Source of the DNA: Actinobacteria bacterium UBA7398
GTDB taxonomy: Bacteria > Actinomycetota > Actinomycetes > Nanopelagicales > Nanopelagicaceae
Length of the DNA: 7,289 bases
NCBI GenBank assembly: GCA_002470135.1
Contig: DKNC01000061.1
Location: 6,788 to 14,076 of the forward strand
Direction of reading: 5' to 3'
Part shown: piece by piece, positions 1 to 5,568 of the stretch
How positions within the stretch are numbered: position 1 is the first letter of the stretch
Layout of the letters: each line of letters starts with the position of its first letter
Position numbers and translations under genes: made by a program
Notes under the pieces: generated by a model
The model's input: the letters and a program-made list of their open reading frames with translations, nothing else
Databases searched by the model: none
Told to the model about the DNA's origin: nothing

Positions 1-929
1 GTGCCAACTTCGTAAATAGTTGTAGTGGTTGGTCCAACAATTGCCCGGCCAGGCTCGATTGAGATTTGTGGCACTTTCAAATTATTAGCGGCACACGATA
101 TTTTCACCACATTTGCTAAATGGGTCATAGTCTCGATTGGGTCGAGCGTAATTTCGTTTTCTAGATATGCAATTCCATAACCGCCGCCAAGATCTAACTC
201 TGGTAATTCTTCTTTAAATTCATCTCGGTATTTTGCCAATAGCGAAATTAATCGATCTGCTGCAAGTTCAAAGCCTTCACTCTTAAAAATCTGGGAACCA
301 ATATGGCAATGAAACCCTTTTAGTTTTAAGTTCGTGGCGCTTTGAGCCGCAACAACTGCGTTCCAAGCTGCACCGCTCGCAATTGAAAATCCAAATTTCA
401 CATCTTCATGTGCAGTTGAAATTGCTTCGTGAGTATGTGCTTCAACTCCCGGCGTTAAGCGGAGCATTATGGATTGCACTTTATTCATAGCGCTAGCTAA
501 TTTAGATACTCGGGCTAACTCTTGTAGTGAATCAACCACAATAGTTGCGACCCCTACTTCAATAGCTTTAGCGATTTCTGCCGCGGATTTATTATTTCCA
601 TGTAGTTCAATTTTTGAAGTTGGGAATCCAGCAGCAAGGGCTACCTCAAGTTCACCACCGGTACATACATCAAGCCCAATACCAATTTCATTAATCCATT
701 TTGCAATTTCAACTGAGATAAATGCTTTTGCTGCGTAATAGACAGTGCCAGCGTTTACACCAAAACCACTATTAAGTGCGCTTTGCCATGCTTTTGCGCG
801 GGTGTAAAAATCCGCTTCGTCAATCACAAAAAGTGGGGTGCCAAATTCTTTGGCAAGCTCGGATACGGCGCAACCCGATATTTCCAACTTACCGTTAACA
901 AATTTTGCGTTATTCGACCAGACGCTCAT
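1..929 (-). CDS. lysA: Diaminopimelate decarboxylase, C-terminus cut by window edge
   Basis: LysA is the PLP-dependent cytoplasmic enzyme that decarboxylates meso-2,6-diaminopimelate to L-lysine, the last step of the lysine pathway. My translation from the ATG at 929 stays open for 309 codons to the left edge. It shows the fold-type III alanine-racemase-like barrel: YYAAKAF at residues 64-70, with K68 as the expected PLP lysine; HGNNKS at 110-115; HCHIGSQ at 207-213; the glycine-rich phosphate-binding GGGYGI at 248-253; and EPGRAIV at 292-298. LysA is usually about 420-470 residues, so roughly the last third is missing, including the C-terminal sheet domain and its conserved Cys/Tyr active-site residues. 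The start lies 2 bases after the argS stop and has only a weak GGAT-like Shine-Dalgarno inside argS, so translation is probably coupled. The argS-lysA pair is well known from corynebacteria. Ornithine or arginine decarboxylases share the fold, but the motifs and the argS context favour LysA strongly. Confidence 0.96.
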   Translation of the reverse strand, partial: MSVWSNNAKFVNGKLEISGCAVSELAKEFGTPLFVIDEADFYTRAKAWQSALNSGFGVNAGTVYYAAKAFISVEIAKWINEIGIGLDVCTGGELEVALAAGFPTSKIELHGNNKSAAEIAKAIEVGVATIVVDSLQELARVSKLASAMNKVQSIMLRLTPGVEAHTHEAISTAHEDVKFGFSIASGAAWNAVVAAQSATNLKLKGFHCHIGSQIFKSEGFELAADRLISLLAKYRDEFKEELPELDLGGGYGIAYLENEITLDPIETMTHLANVVKISCAANNLKVPQISIEPGRAIVGPTTTTIYEVG

Positions 930-931
930 AA

Positions 932-2593
932 CTACATCCGATCCGGCGCGCTTACGCCAAGTAGTTGGAGCCCATTAAAAAATACTTGCATAGTTGCGGC
1001 CGAAAGCGTTGCGCGCGCAAAGTGCAACTCGGACGGTTTCTCATCACCCATTGGCAATACTCGGCAATCAGTATAAAAACCGTGATACATCCCAGCTAAA
1101 TCTTCTAAATACCGGGCGATCCGATGTGGTTCGCGAAGTTGCGCAGCGCCAGCAACAATTCTTGGAAACTCAGCTAAACCACCCAACAATTCGCGTTCCC
1201 GCTCATGTTCAAGCAACTCTGGTTTGTAAAATTCCAAACCATATTTAACTCCGAGATCGGTCGCGTTTCGCAAAACCGCAACGATTCGCGCATGCGCATA
1301 CTGCACATAGAAAACTGGGTTTTCATTGGTTCGTTTTTTAAGTAAATCAACATCAAGCACCATTGGAGTTTCGACTGGATAGCGAATTAGCGTGTAGCGA
1401 GCCGCATCCACCCCGACTTTCTCCACCAATTCTTCCAAAGTAATAATGGTGCCAGCGCGCTTAGAAAGTTTTACTTCCTCGCCGCCTTCCATGATTTTTA
1501 CAAGCTGACCAATCAAAATTTCAATGTTGTATTCCGGATTATCGCCAGCGCAAGCCGAAGTGGCTTTTAATCGACCTACATAGCCATGGTGATCTGCCCC
1601 GAGCATATAAATGCAGATATCAAAACCACGGTTTCGTTTATCGATGTAATACGCAGTATCAGATGCAAAATAAGTTAGTTCGCCATCTGATTTACGAAGA
1701 ACTCGATCTTTATCATCGCCAAAATCTGTGGTGCGCAACCAAGTAGCACCTTCTTCATCAAAAATATGCCCTTGCTCTTTTAGCCGAGCCATCGCTTTTG
1801 TAAGCCCATCACCCGCATGAAGTGATCGTTCCGAAAACCAAACCTGGAAGTTAGTGCCAAATTTTGCTAATACATCTTTCTGTTCTTGTAGCTGTAATTT
1901 GTATCCTGCTTCACGAAATGCAACGAGTGATTCAGGTTCTGACAATTTCAAAAAATCTGGTTCTGCCAACACGATTTTCTTAGCTAAGTCATCAATGTAT
2001 CCACCTTGATAACCAGCTTCAGGCTTTGCAATCCCTAGCGCGGATGCACGCAAAGATTCGCCAAATAAATCCATCTGTACGCCGCGATCATTTATATAAA
2101 ATTCTCGAGAAACCTCAGCGCCAGCAGCTGATAAAACCCGCGCAAGTGCGTCACCAACAGCTGCCCATCGGGTATGACCAAGATGTAACGGGCCAGTGGG
2201 GTTTGCGCTAATAAACTCTAAATTTACTTTTACACCGGCAAGTTCATTTCCAATTCCAAATTTCAAATTATTTTCTAAAATGTTAATAACGATTGCGCCT
2301 TGAGTAGCTTTTGCCAAAGTAATGTTGATAAATCCTGGTCCAGCAATATCAACACGATCGATAATTTCTAGCGAGCGCAACCCAGTTGCAATTAGCTCGG
2401 CTATTTCGCGCGGTGGCTTGCCAGCGCTTTTTGCGAGCGCGAGCGCAATCGAAGTTGCATAATCACCATGTTCACGATTCTTTGGCCGTTCTAGCGGCAC
2501 CGACTCCGGCGCATCAGCAATCAGCGCGCCAGCCTTGCGGGCATCATTTATTACCCGTTCGATGGCTTCTGAAAGTTGGTGATGAGTTGACAC
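932..2593 (-). CDS. argS: Arginyl-tRNA synthetase (class I), GTG start
   Basis: ArgS charges tRNA-Arg with arginine in the cytoplasm. The 553 residues match the usual family length of about 550-590. Domains in order are the N-terminal Add1 domain (about 5-95), the Rossmann catalytic core (about 120-400) and the all-helical DALR anticodon-binding domain (about 430-553). Visible landmarks are NPTGPLHLGH at 131-140 (the HIGH signature), LGADHHGY at 331-338, KLSKR at 375-379 (a good KMSK-type loop, which many ArgRS lack), NPVFYVQYAHAR at 425-436, and the conserved C-terminal end APDRM. The start codon is GTG at 2591-2593. A TAG stop lies in frame directly before it, so no longer start is possible, and no Shine-Dalgarno is seen. 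A TAGCCT hexamer 7 bases upstream suggests a leaderless mRNA. lysA follows 2 bases after the stop, which implies co-transcription. Nothing is missing from the protein. Confidence 0.98.
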   Translation of the reverse strand: MSTHHQLSEAIERVINDARKAGALIADAPESVPLERPKNREHGDYATSIALALAKSAGKPPREIAELIATGLRSLEIIDRVDIAGPGFINITLAKATQGAIVINILENNLKFGIGNELAGVKVNLEFISANPTGPLHLGHTRWAAVGDALARVLSAAGAEVSREFYINDRGVQMDLFGESLRASALGIAKPEAGYQGGYIDDLAKKIVLAEPDFLKLSEPESLVAFREAGYKLQLQEQKDVLAKFGTNFQVWFSERSLHAGDGLTKAMARLKEQGHIFDEEGATWLRTTDFGDDKDRVLRKSDGELTYFASDTAYYIDKRNRGFDICIYMLGADHHGYVGRLKATSACAGDNPEYNIEILIGQLVKIMEGGEEVKLSKRAGTIITLEELVEKVGVDAARYTLIRYPVETPMVLDVDLLKKRTNENPVFYVQYAHARIVAVLRNATDLGVKYGLEFYKPELLEHERERELLGGLAEFPRIVAGAAQLREPHRIARYLEDLAGMYHGFYTDCRVLPMGDEKPSELHFARATLSAATMQVFFNGLQLLGVSAPDRM

Positions 2594-2600
2594 CTAGGCA

Positions 2601-2606
2601 AGGCTA
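2601..2606 (-). promoter_or_regulatory. Candidate -10 box of a leaderless argS-lysA promoter
   Basis: On the minus strand TAGCCT fits the actinobacterial TANNNT -10 pattern. It is separated by exactly 7 bases from the GTG start of argS, so transcription would begin at the start codon itself. This agrees with the absence of a Shine-Dalgarno and with the in-frame stop just before the GTG. No good -35 is visible 17-18 bases further upstream. The assignment is inferred from spacing only. Confidence 0.5.
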
Positions 2607-2645
2607 CCGTTTAGCGCGCTCACTTCGCTTCTACCTTTAACGCGG

Positions 2646-2678
2646 AAAGCGTTATCGGATTGGGCGATAACGCTTTTT
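2646..2678 (+). terminator. Perfect 12-bp hairpin followed by five T, in the argS/tRNA-Leu divergent region
   Basis: Arm 2646-2657 (AAAGCGTTATCG) pairs perfectly with 2665-2676 (CGATAACGCTTT) around a 7-base loop, and the right arm runs into a TTTTT tract at 2674-2678. Read on the plus strand this has the form of a Rho-independent terminator. On the minus strand the hairpin is not followed by T. There is no plus-strand gene to the left, so it would stop antisense transcription coming out of argS before it reaches tRNA-Leu. It could instead be an operator. A third copy of the core, TAACGC at 2638-2643, can pair with the left arm as an alternative. Confidence 0.5.
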
Positions 2679-2683
2679 CACCG

Positions 2684-2689
2684 TAATCT
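2684..2689 (+). promoter_or_regulatory. Weak candidate -10 box for tRNA-Leu
   Basis: TAATCT fits TANNNT and would place the transcription start roughly 28 bases before the mature tRNA 5' end. TTGGGC at 2660-2665 is a possible -35 at 18 bases spacing, but it lies inside the hairpin loop. Several other AT-rich hexamers nearby are comparable, so this is only a suggestion. Confidence 0.22.
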
Positions 2690-2723
2690 TCTCCTCTAGC
2701 CACTGCATTTGTACATGGTTTAC

Positions 2724-2807
2724 GCGGGAGTGGTGAAATGGCAGACACGCAGGTCTTAGGAACCTGTGTCTTCGGACGTGAGGGTTCAAGTCCCTTCTCC
2801 CGCACCA
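2724..2807 (+). tRNA. tRNA-Leu, anticodon UAG, CCA encoded
   Basis: This is a type II tRNA that can be folded by hand. The acceptor stem GCGGGAG (2724-2730) pairs with CTCCCGC (2797-2803), followed by discriminator A2804 and an encoded CCA at 2805-2807. The D stem is GTG (2733-2735) with CAC (2746-2748). The anticodon stem is CAGGT (2750-2754) with ACCTG (2762-2766), enclosing the 7-base loop CTTAGGA with anticodon TAG at 2757-2759. The long variable arm is GTC-TTCG-GAC, typical of Leu. The T stem is GAGGG/CCCTT around TTCAAGT (2785-2791). The tRNA reads CUA and, by wobble, other CUN leucine codons. It strongly resembles the bacterial tRNA-Leu(UAG) consensus. It stands alone, divergent from argS and convergent with the DUF885 gene. 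Confidence 0.98.
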
Positions 2808-2821
2808 TATTTACATCTATT

Positions 2822-2852
2822 TAATTAACAAATTTCTGAAGTTAATTATTTT
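2822..2852 (+). terminator. Weak AT-rich hairpin between convergent tRNA-Leu and DUF885 gene
   Basis: TAATTAAC (2822-2829) pairs with GTTAATTA (2841-2848) around an 11-base loop, followed by TTTT. It lies 15 bases after the tRNA CCA end and includes the stop codon of the minus-strand gene. A stem with only one G-C pair is weak, so it may act as a partial terminator or simply reflect AT-rich sequence. Confidence 0.3.
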
Positions 2853-4516
2853 CCGTCCCAATTAGCCATCTCAGCTTCAAAGGGATCTAGACCCATTGGC
2901 CCCATTGCTAACGCATAAGAATGGTATTTCTTTAAATCAAAGTTTGTGCCAAGTCGTGCTTTGGCATCTTCGCGAGTTTTCATCCAAACCCGTTCGCCAA
3001 CTTTGTATGAAATAGCTTGGCCCGGCCAACCTAAATAGCGATCAATTTCGCTAGTTGAATGAGCATCATCTAATAAGGCTTGATTGCTTAATAACGCTTT
3101 ACCCGATTGCGCGTTCCAAACATTGCCATCGAAATCCTGATATCCAAGGTGCATTCCGATATCAACAACAATTCGAGCTGCACGTAGCGCTTGTGCAGAT
3201 AGATAACCCATCTCAATTCCGGGTTCATCAAATGCGCCAAGTTCATTCATAAATCTTTCGGCGTATAACGCCCAACCTTCACCGTAACCACTGCACCATG
3301 CTTCGGTGCGTTGGAAGCGACTTAAGCGAGCTTGCTCAAGTGCAACCGTTGCGCATTGCAAATGGTGGCCGGGAACTGCTTCGTGATACCAAGTAGATGC
3401 TAAATGCCACCAATTAAATTCATCTTTACCTAGCGCAGGCAACCAAGTAGTTCCTGGTCGGGATAAATCTTCACTTGGTGATTGGTAATAAGGTGCCGAT
3501 GCGCTGCCTTCTGGCGCAATTCGCGCATCACAGAATTTGATCCGATCGTCGATAGTAAAGTGAGTGCCGTCCATTTGTTTTACCGCAGCTTCGGTGAAAT
3601 CTTTTAACTTTTTGATAATCGCATCTTTACCTTTAATTATGTACTTTGGATCGTGATCTAGGTAATCGGCAACTTCTCTAAGAGTCTTAGCGCCGGGCTT
3701 AATAAGTGGCGCAATTTCCCACATCCGCTTATTTATCTCAGCTAAATTAGCTACACCCCAATCATAGGTAGCTTTTAAATCCAATTTTGCGCCAGTAAAA
3801 TAACGAGCCCACTTTGCATAACGGTCTGCACCAAAAGCATCATTTGGATTCGCAATTGGCAAATAGTCACGCTCTAAGTATTTAGCGGTCGCCGCAGCGG
3901 ATGCTTCTGCGTTTTTGGCTGCTGCATGTACATCTGGGTATCTGCTCTCCGGGTCAACCGATTTTGCAAAATTCGAATATCCACCATTTGCGTATCCGTT
4001 GAGCTGTGCAATTACACCGCGAACTTGCCGTTGCGGCGTAGTCTTTCCTATTCCTTTTCCTTTTTCTTGCATTGCCATTTCAGAGATAGTTGAGATCCAA
4101 GATTTATGAGCGGCTTCGACAGCGTTAAGTCGGGCTGCGATGTTCTTGAAATCTGCATCGCTTTTATGTGCCATCATTTCGAAAATTTGGCGAATGTTTG
4201 ATGGTGGTGATGTTAGAACATTCCAAAGGATGTGTGACTCTTGGGAATCGTGAAGCTCCAAACCAGATTCCAATCGCTCGATCATTACCGCTTTTGAAAT
4301 CCGATCAATCTCATCGATTGGGGTTAACGCTTTTAACTTGACCAGAGTTGCACGAACTAAATCAGCGTTCTTCGCAGCGCCCGCAATCGAGAAGTCATCT
4401 AACAAGTGGTCTTGCCCGGGGATCCCAAGATAGGTGCTGCCCATCGGACTCAAAGCCGCAGATTGCGTTATATAGGTATCGGATAATTCAAAAATCGGAG
4501 AACGGTGATTTGTCAT
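2846..4516 (-). CDS. DUF885 family protein, probable zinc metallopeptidase
   Basis: The 556-residue protein belongs to the DUF885 family, whose members have a gluzincin-like metal site and are annotated as probable peptidases with unknown natural substrates. The key motif is HEAVPGHHLQ at 378-387: H378, E379 and H384/H385 fit the HExxPGHH pattern. GEGWALYAE at 412-420 would supply the further glutamate ligand (E413). The family block RYLGWPGQAISYKVGE at 493-508 is also present. Length matches the family (about 550-600). There is no signal peptide or membrane segment, so it is probably cytoplasmic, unlike the lipoprotein members seen in proteobacteria. A role in peptide turnover is an inference. 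The ATG at 4516 has no Shine-Dalgarno, and TAGACA lies 6 bases upstream, which could mean a leaderless message. The gene is transcribed alone, converging on tRNA-Leu and diverging from the coiled-coil gene. Confidence 0.9.
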   Translation of the reverse strand: MTNHRSPIFELSDTYITQSAALSPMGSTYLGIPGQDHLLDDFSIAGAAKNADLVRATLVKLKALTPIDEIDRISKAVMIERLESGLELHDSQESHILWNVLTSPPSNIRQIFEMMAHKSDADFKNIAARLNAVEAAHKSWISTISEMAMQEKGKGIGKTTPQRQVRGVIAQLNGYANGGYSNFAKSVDPESRYPDVHAAAKNAEASAAATAKYLERDYLPIANPNDAFGADRYAKWARYFTGAKLDLKATYDWGVANLAEINKRMWEIAPLIKPGAKTLREVADYLDHDPKYIIKGKDAIIKKLKDFTEAAVKQMDGTHFTIDDRIKFCDARIAPEGSASAPYYQSPSEDLSRPGTTWLPALGKDEFNWWHLASTWYHEAVPGHHLQCATVALEQARLSRFQRTEAWCSGYGEGWALYAERFMNELGAFDEPGIEMGYLSAQALRAARIVVDIGMHLGYQDFDGNVWNAQSGKALLSNQALLDDAHSTSEIDRYLGWPGQAISYKVGERVWMKTREDAKARLGTNFDLKKYHSYALAMGPMGLDPFEAEMANWDGK

Positions 4517-4522
4517 GCGCTA

Positions 4523-4528
4523 TGTCTA
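4523..4528 (-). promoter_or_regulatory. Candidate -10 box for the DUF885 gene
   Basis: On the minus strand TAGACA lies 6 bases before the ATG. It departs from TANNNT only at the last base. With no Shine-Dalgarno before the ATG, this would again give an mRNA starting at or next to the start codon. TTTCGA 17 bases upstream is a poor -35 candidate. Confidence 0.3.
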
Positions 4529-4612
4529 CCAGCCCGATTAGAAGTTCGAAAGCCGCTCAGTTCTGTCGCAGGCGGGGGGATTTGGGGGCTATTTTCAGGA
4601 GCGCTCACTTCA

Positions 4613-4626
4613 TGGGAAGATTCCCA
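4613..4626. repeat. Short inverted repeat, possible operator
   Basis: TGGGAA and TTCCCA flank a 2-base spacer, giving a symmetric 14-base site about 57 bases before the coiled-coil gene and just after the candidate -10. That position would suit a repressor site or a 5' leader element. No T run follows, so it is not a terminator. I cannot name a binding protein. Confidence 0.35.
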
Positions 4627-4667
4627 CCCGCGCCACCGATTTGGAGCGGAGCGGAAGTTGATTTGAA

Positions 4668-4673
4668 AAGAGG
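4668..4673 (+). promoter_or_regulatory. Shine-Dalgarno of the coiled-coil gene
   Basis: AAGAGG lies 9 bases before the ATG at 4683 and supports that start. It is the only clear ribosome binding site among the five protein genes here, which contrasts with the leaderless look of its neighbours. Confidence 0.7.
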
Positions 4674-4682
4674 CAACAGCAT

Positions 4683-5540
4683 ATGAGCGAGAAAAAATTT
4701 CTATCTTGGGTTGGGTTTAAAGATGAAGCGAAAATTTCAAACGGAACTAACCCGACAAACTCTGGTGCGCCTACAACTAACGCGATCGAACGAATTCGCG
4801 AATTAGAATCACAACTCAACGACCTTCGATCACGTCGGGATATCACTGCCCTTTCCAAAGAAGAATTTGAAATCCTTGCAACCGAAACCGCAATGTCAAT
4901 TATTAAGACGGCGCAACAGCGCGAATCTAAAGCTGCCGCGACCGCTGAAAAAGTTCTCTCCGAAAGCCAACGGAGCGCACGTGGCGCGTTAGAAGCTGCT
5001 GAAGCAAAAGCAAAATCTACGCTCTCACAAGCAGAATCACGGGGGCGCAAATATATTGAAGCAGCAGAATCTGATGCTGCCGACTTACTATCTAACGCTG
5101 AATCCGAAGCTGAAGATTTGATTTCAAATAAAAAGCGTGAGGGTTCCACTATTACATCTACAGCAAAGCGCGATGCCGAGCGTTTGATTTTAGATGCCAC
5201 TACCGAAGTAGCTGAATATCGCCAATGGCTAAGCGGTGTAATTTCAGAAGCAGAACGGTTATACCGAATCCAAACTCAATCTTTAGATTCCGCAGAAAGT
5301 GCAATCTCACAATCTCGAAACCGTTTAGAAAGCGCATTCACTCGCCTAGCTGAACTGCAAAAATCGGTGCAAGCTGCAATTAATCCGGATGGCACGCCTC
5401 AAGGTGATGCAAAAGTGCAGAGCCGAATCGCGATTGTTAAAAGTGAGGCAACTCAAGGTAGCAAACCAGCAATTAAGAAAGTGACGAAACGAGTAGCTGC
5501 AAATAAAACTCGTAAGAAAGTCGTCAAGAAAAAACGCTAA
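4683..5540 (+). CDS. Hendecad-repeat coiled-coil protein, DivIVA/Wag31-like in style
   Basis: The 285 residues show four regions. Residues 1-32 are polar and probably disordered. Residues 33-52 form a short heptad-type helix. After LSKEEFEILATETAMSIIKTAQQ (about 57-79), residues 88-175 form eight consecutive 11-residue units. Each unit has small A/G at position 1, hydrophobic residues at 4-5 (for example L92, L103, L114, I125, L136, I147) and usually alanine at position 8. A further helix (176-232) ends in a tail from about 259 that is very rich in lysine and arginine. There is no signal peptide or membrane segment. Such hendecad coils are typical of the actinobacterial polar-growth proteins DivIVA/Wag31, Scy and FilP, but the N-terminal DivIVA membrane-binding motif is not recognisable. 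A cytoskeletal or scaffold role is inferred, and the basic tail could bind nucleic acid or anionic lipid. An acyltransferase gene follows after 28 bases, probably in one operon. I cannot assign a named family. Confidence 0.85.
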   Translation: MSEKKFLSWVGFKDEAKISNGTNPTNSGAPTTNAIERIRELESQLNDLRSRRDITALSKEEFEILATETAMSIIKTAQQRESKAAATAEKVLSESQRSARGALEAAEAKAKSTLSQAESRGRKYIEAAESDAADLLSNAESEAEDLISNKKREGSTITSTAKRDAERLILDATTEVAEYRQWLSGVISEAERLYRIQTQSLDSAESAISQSRNRLESAFTRLAELQKSVQAAINPDGTPQGDAKVQSRIAIVKSEATQGSKPAIKKVTKRVAANKTRKKVVKKKR

Positions 5541-5568
5541 CCAGTAATTCGAAATTCAGAAACTTTAA

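Larger units (their letters stand above)
4517..4682. other. Divergent intergenic region with G-rich run and short palindromes
   Basis: These 166 bases separate the DUF885 gene (minus) from the coiled-coil gene (plus) and should hold both promoters. Visible elements are a G-rich stretch at 4571-4588 with runs of six and five G; TATTTT at 4590-4595 as a possible plus-strand -10; the perfect palindrome GAGCGCTC at 4599-4606; the inverted repeat TGGGAA-GA-TTCCCA at 4613-4626; and a small direct repeat GGAGC GGAGC at 4643-4652. No credible ORF or RNA gene is seen. Confidence 0.6.

Noticed and set aside
469..738. Plus-strand 89-residue ORF inside lysA
   Set aside because: It is antisense to clear LysA coding sequence with conserved motifs and has no independent support.
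2430..2452. GCGAGC tandem-like repeat near the argS 5' end
   Set aside because: It only encodes the Ala-Leu-Ala-Leu-Ala stretch of ArgS residues 50-54 and is a codon-level coincidence.
2594..2723. Possible T-box riboswitch before argS
   Set aside because: The minus strand carries no T-box consensus or specifier-loop architecture, and the likely argS mRNA begins at the start codon, leaving no leader.
2620..2808. Minus-strand 62-residue ORF across tRNA-Leu, starting MVREKGLEPSRP
   Set aside because: It is the antisense translation of the tRNA-Leu gene plus flanking DNA. This type of peptide recurs in genomes as a spurious annotation because tRNA sequence is conserved.
4610..5200. Minus-strand 196-residue Ser/Ala-rich ORF opposite the coiled-coil gene
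   Set aside because: It lies antisense to a well supported gene. Its composition follows from reverse reading of Ala, Glu and Ser codons, and it shows no domain or convincing start site.
5541..5568. Possible terminator or promoter between the coiled-coil and acyltransferase genes
   Set aside because: The 28 bases hold only a trivial AATT-type symmetry with no GC stem and no T run, so no element can be supported.
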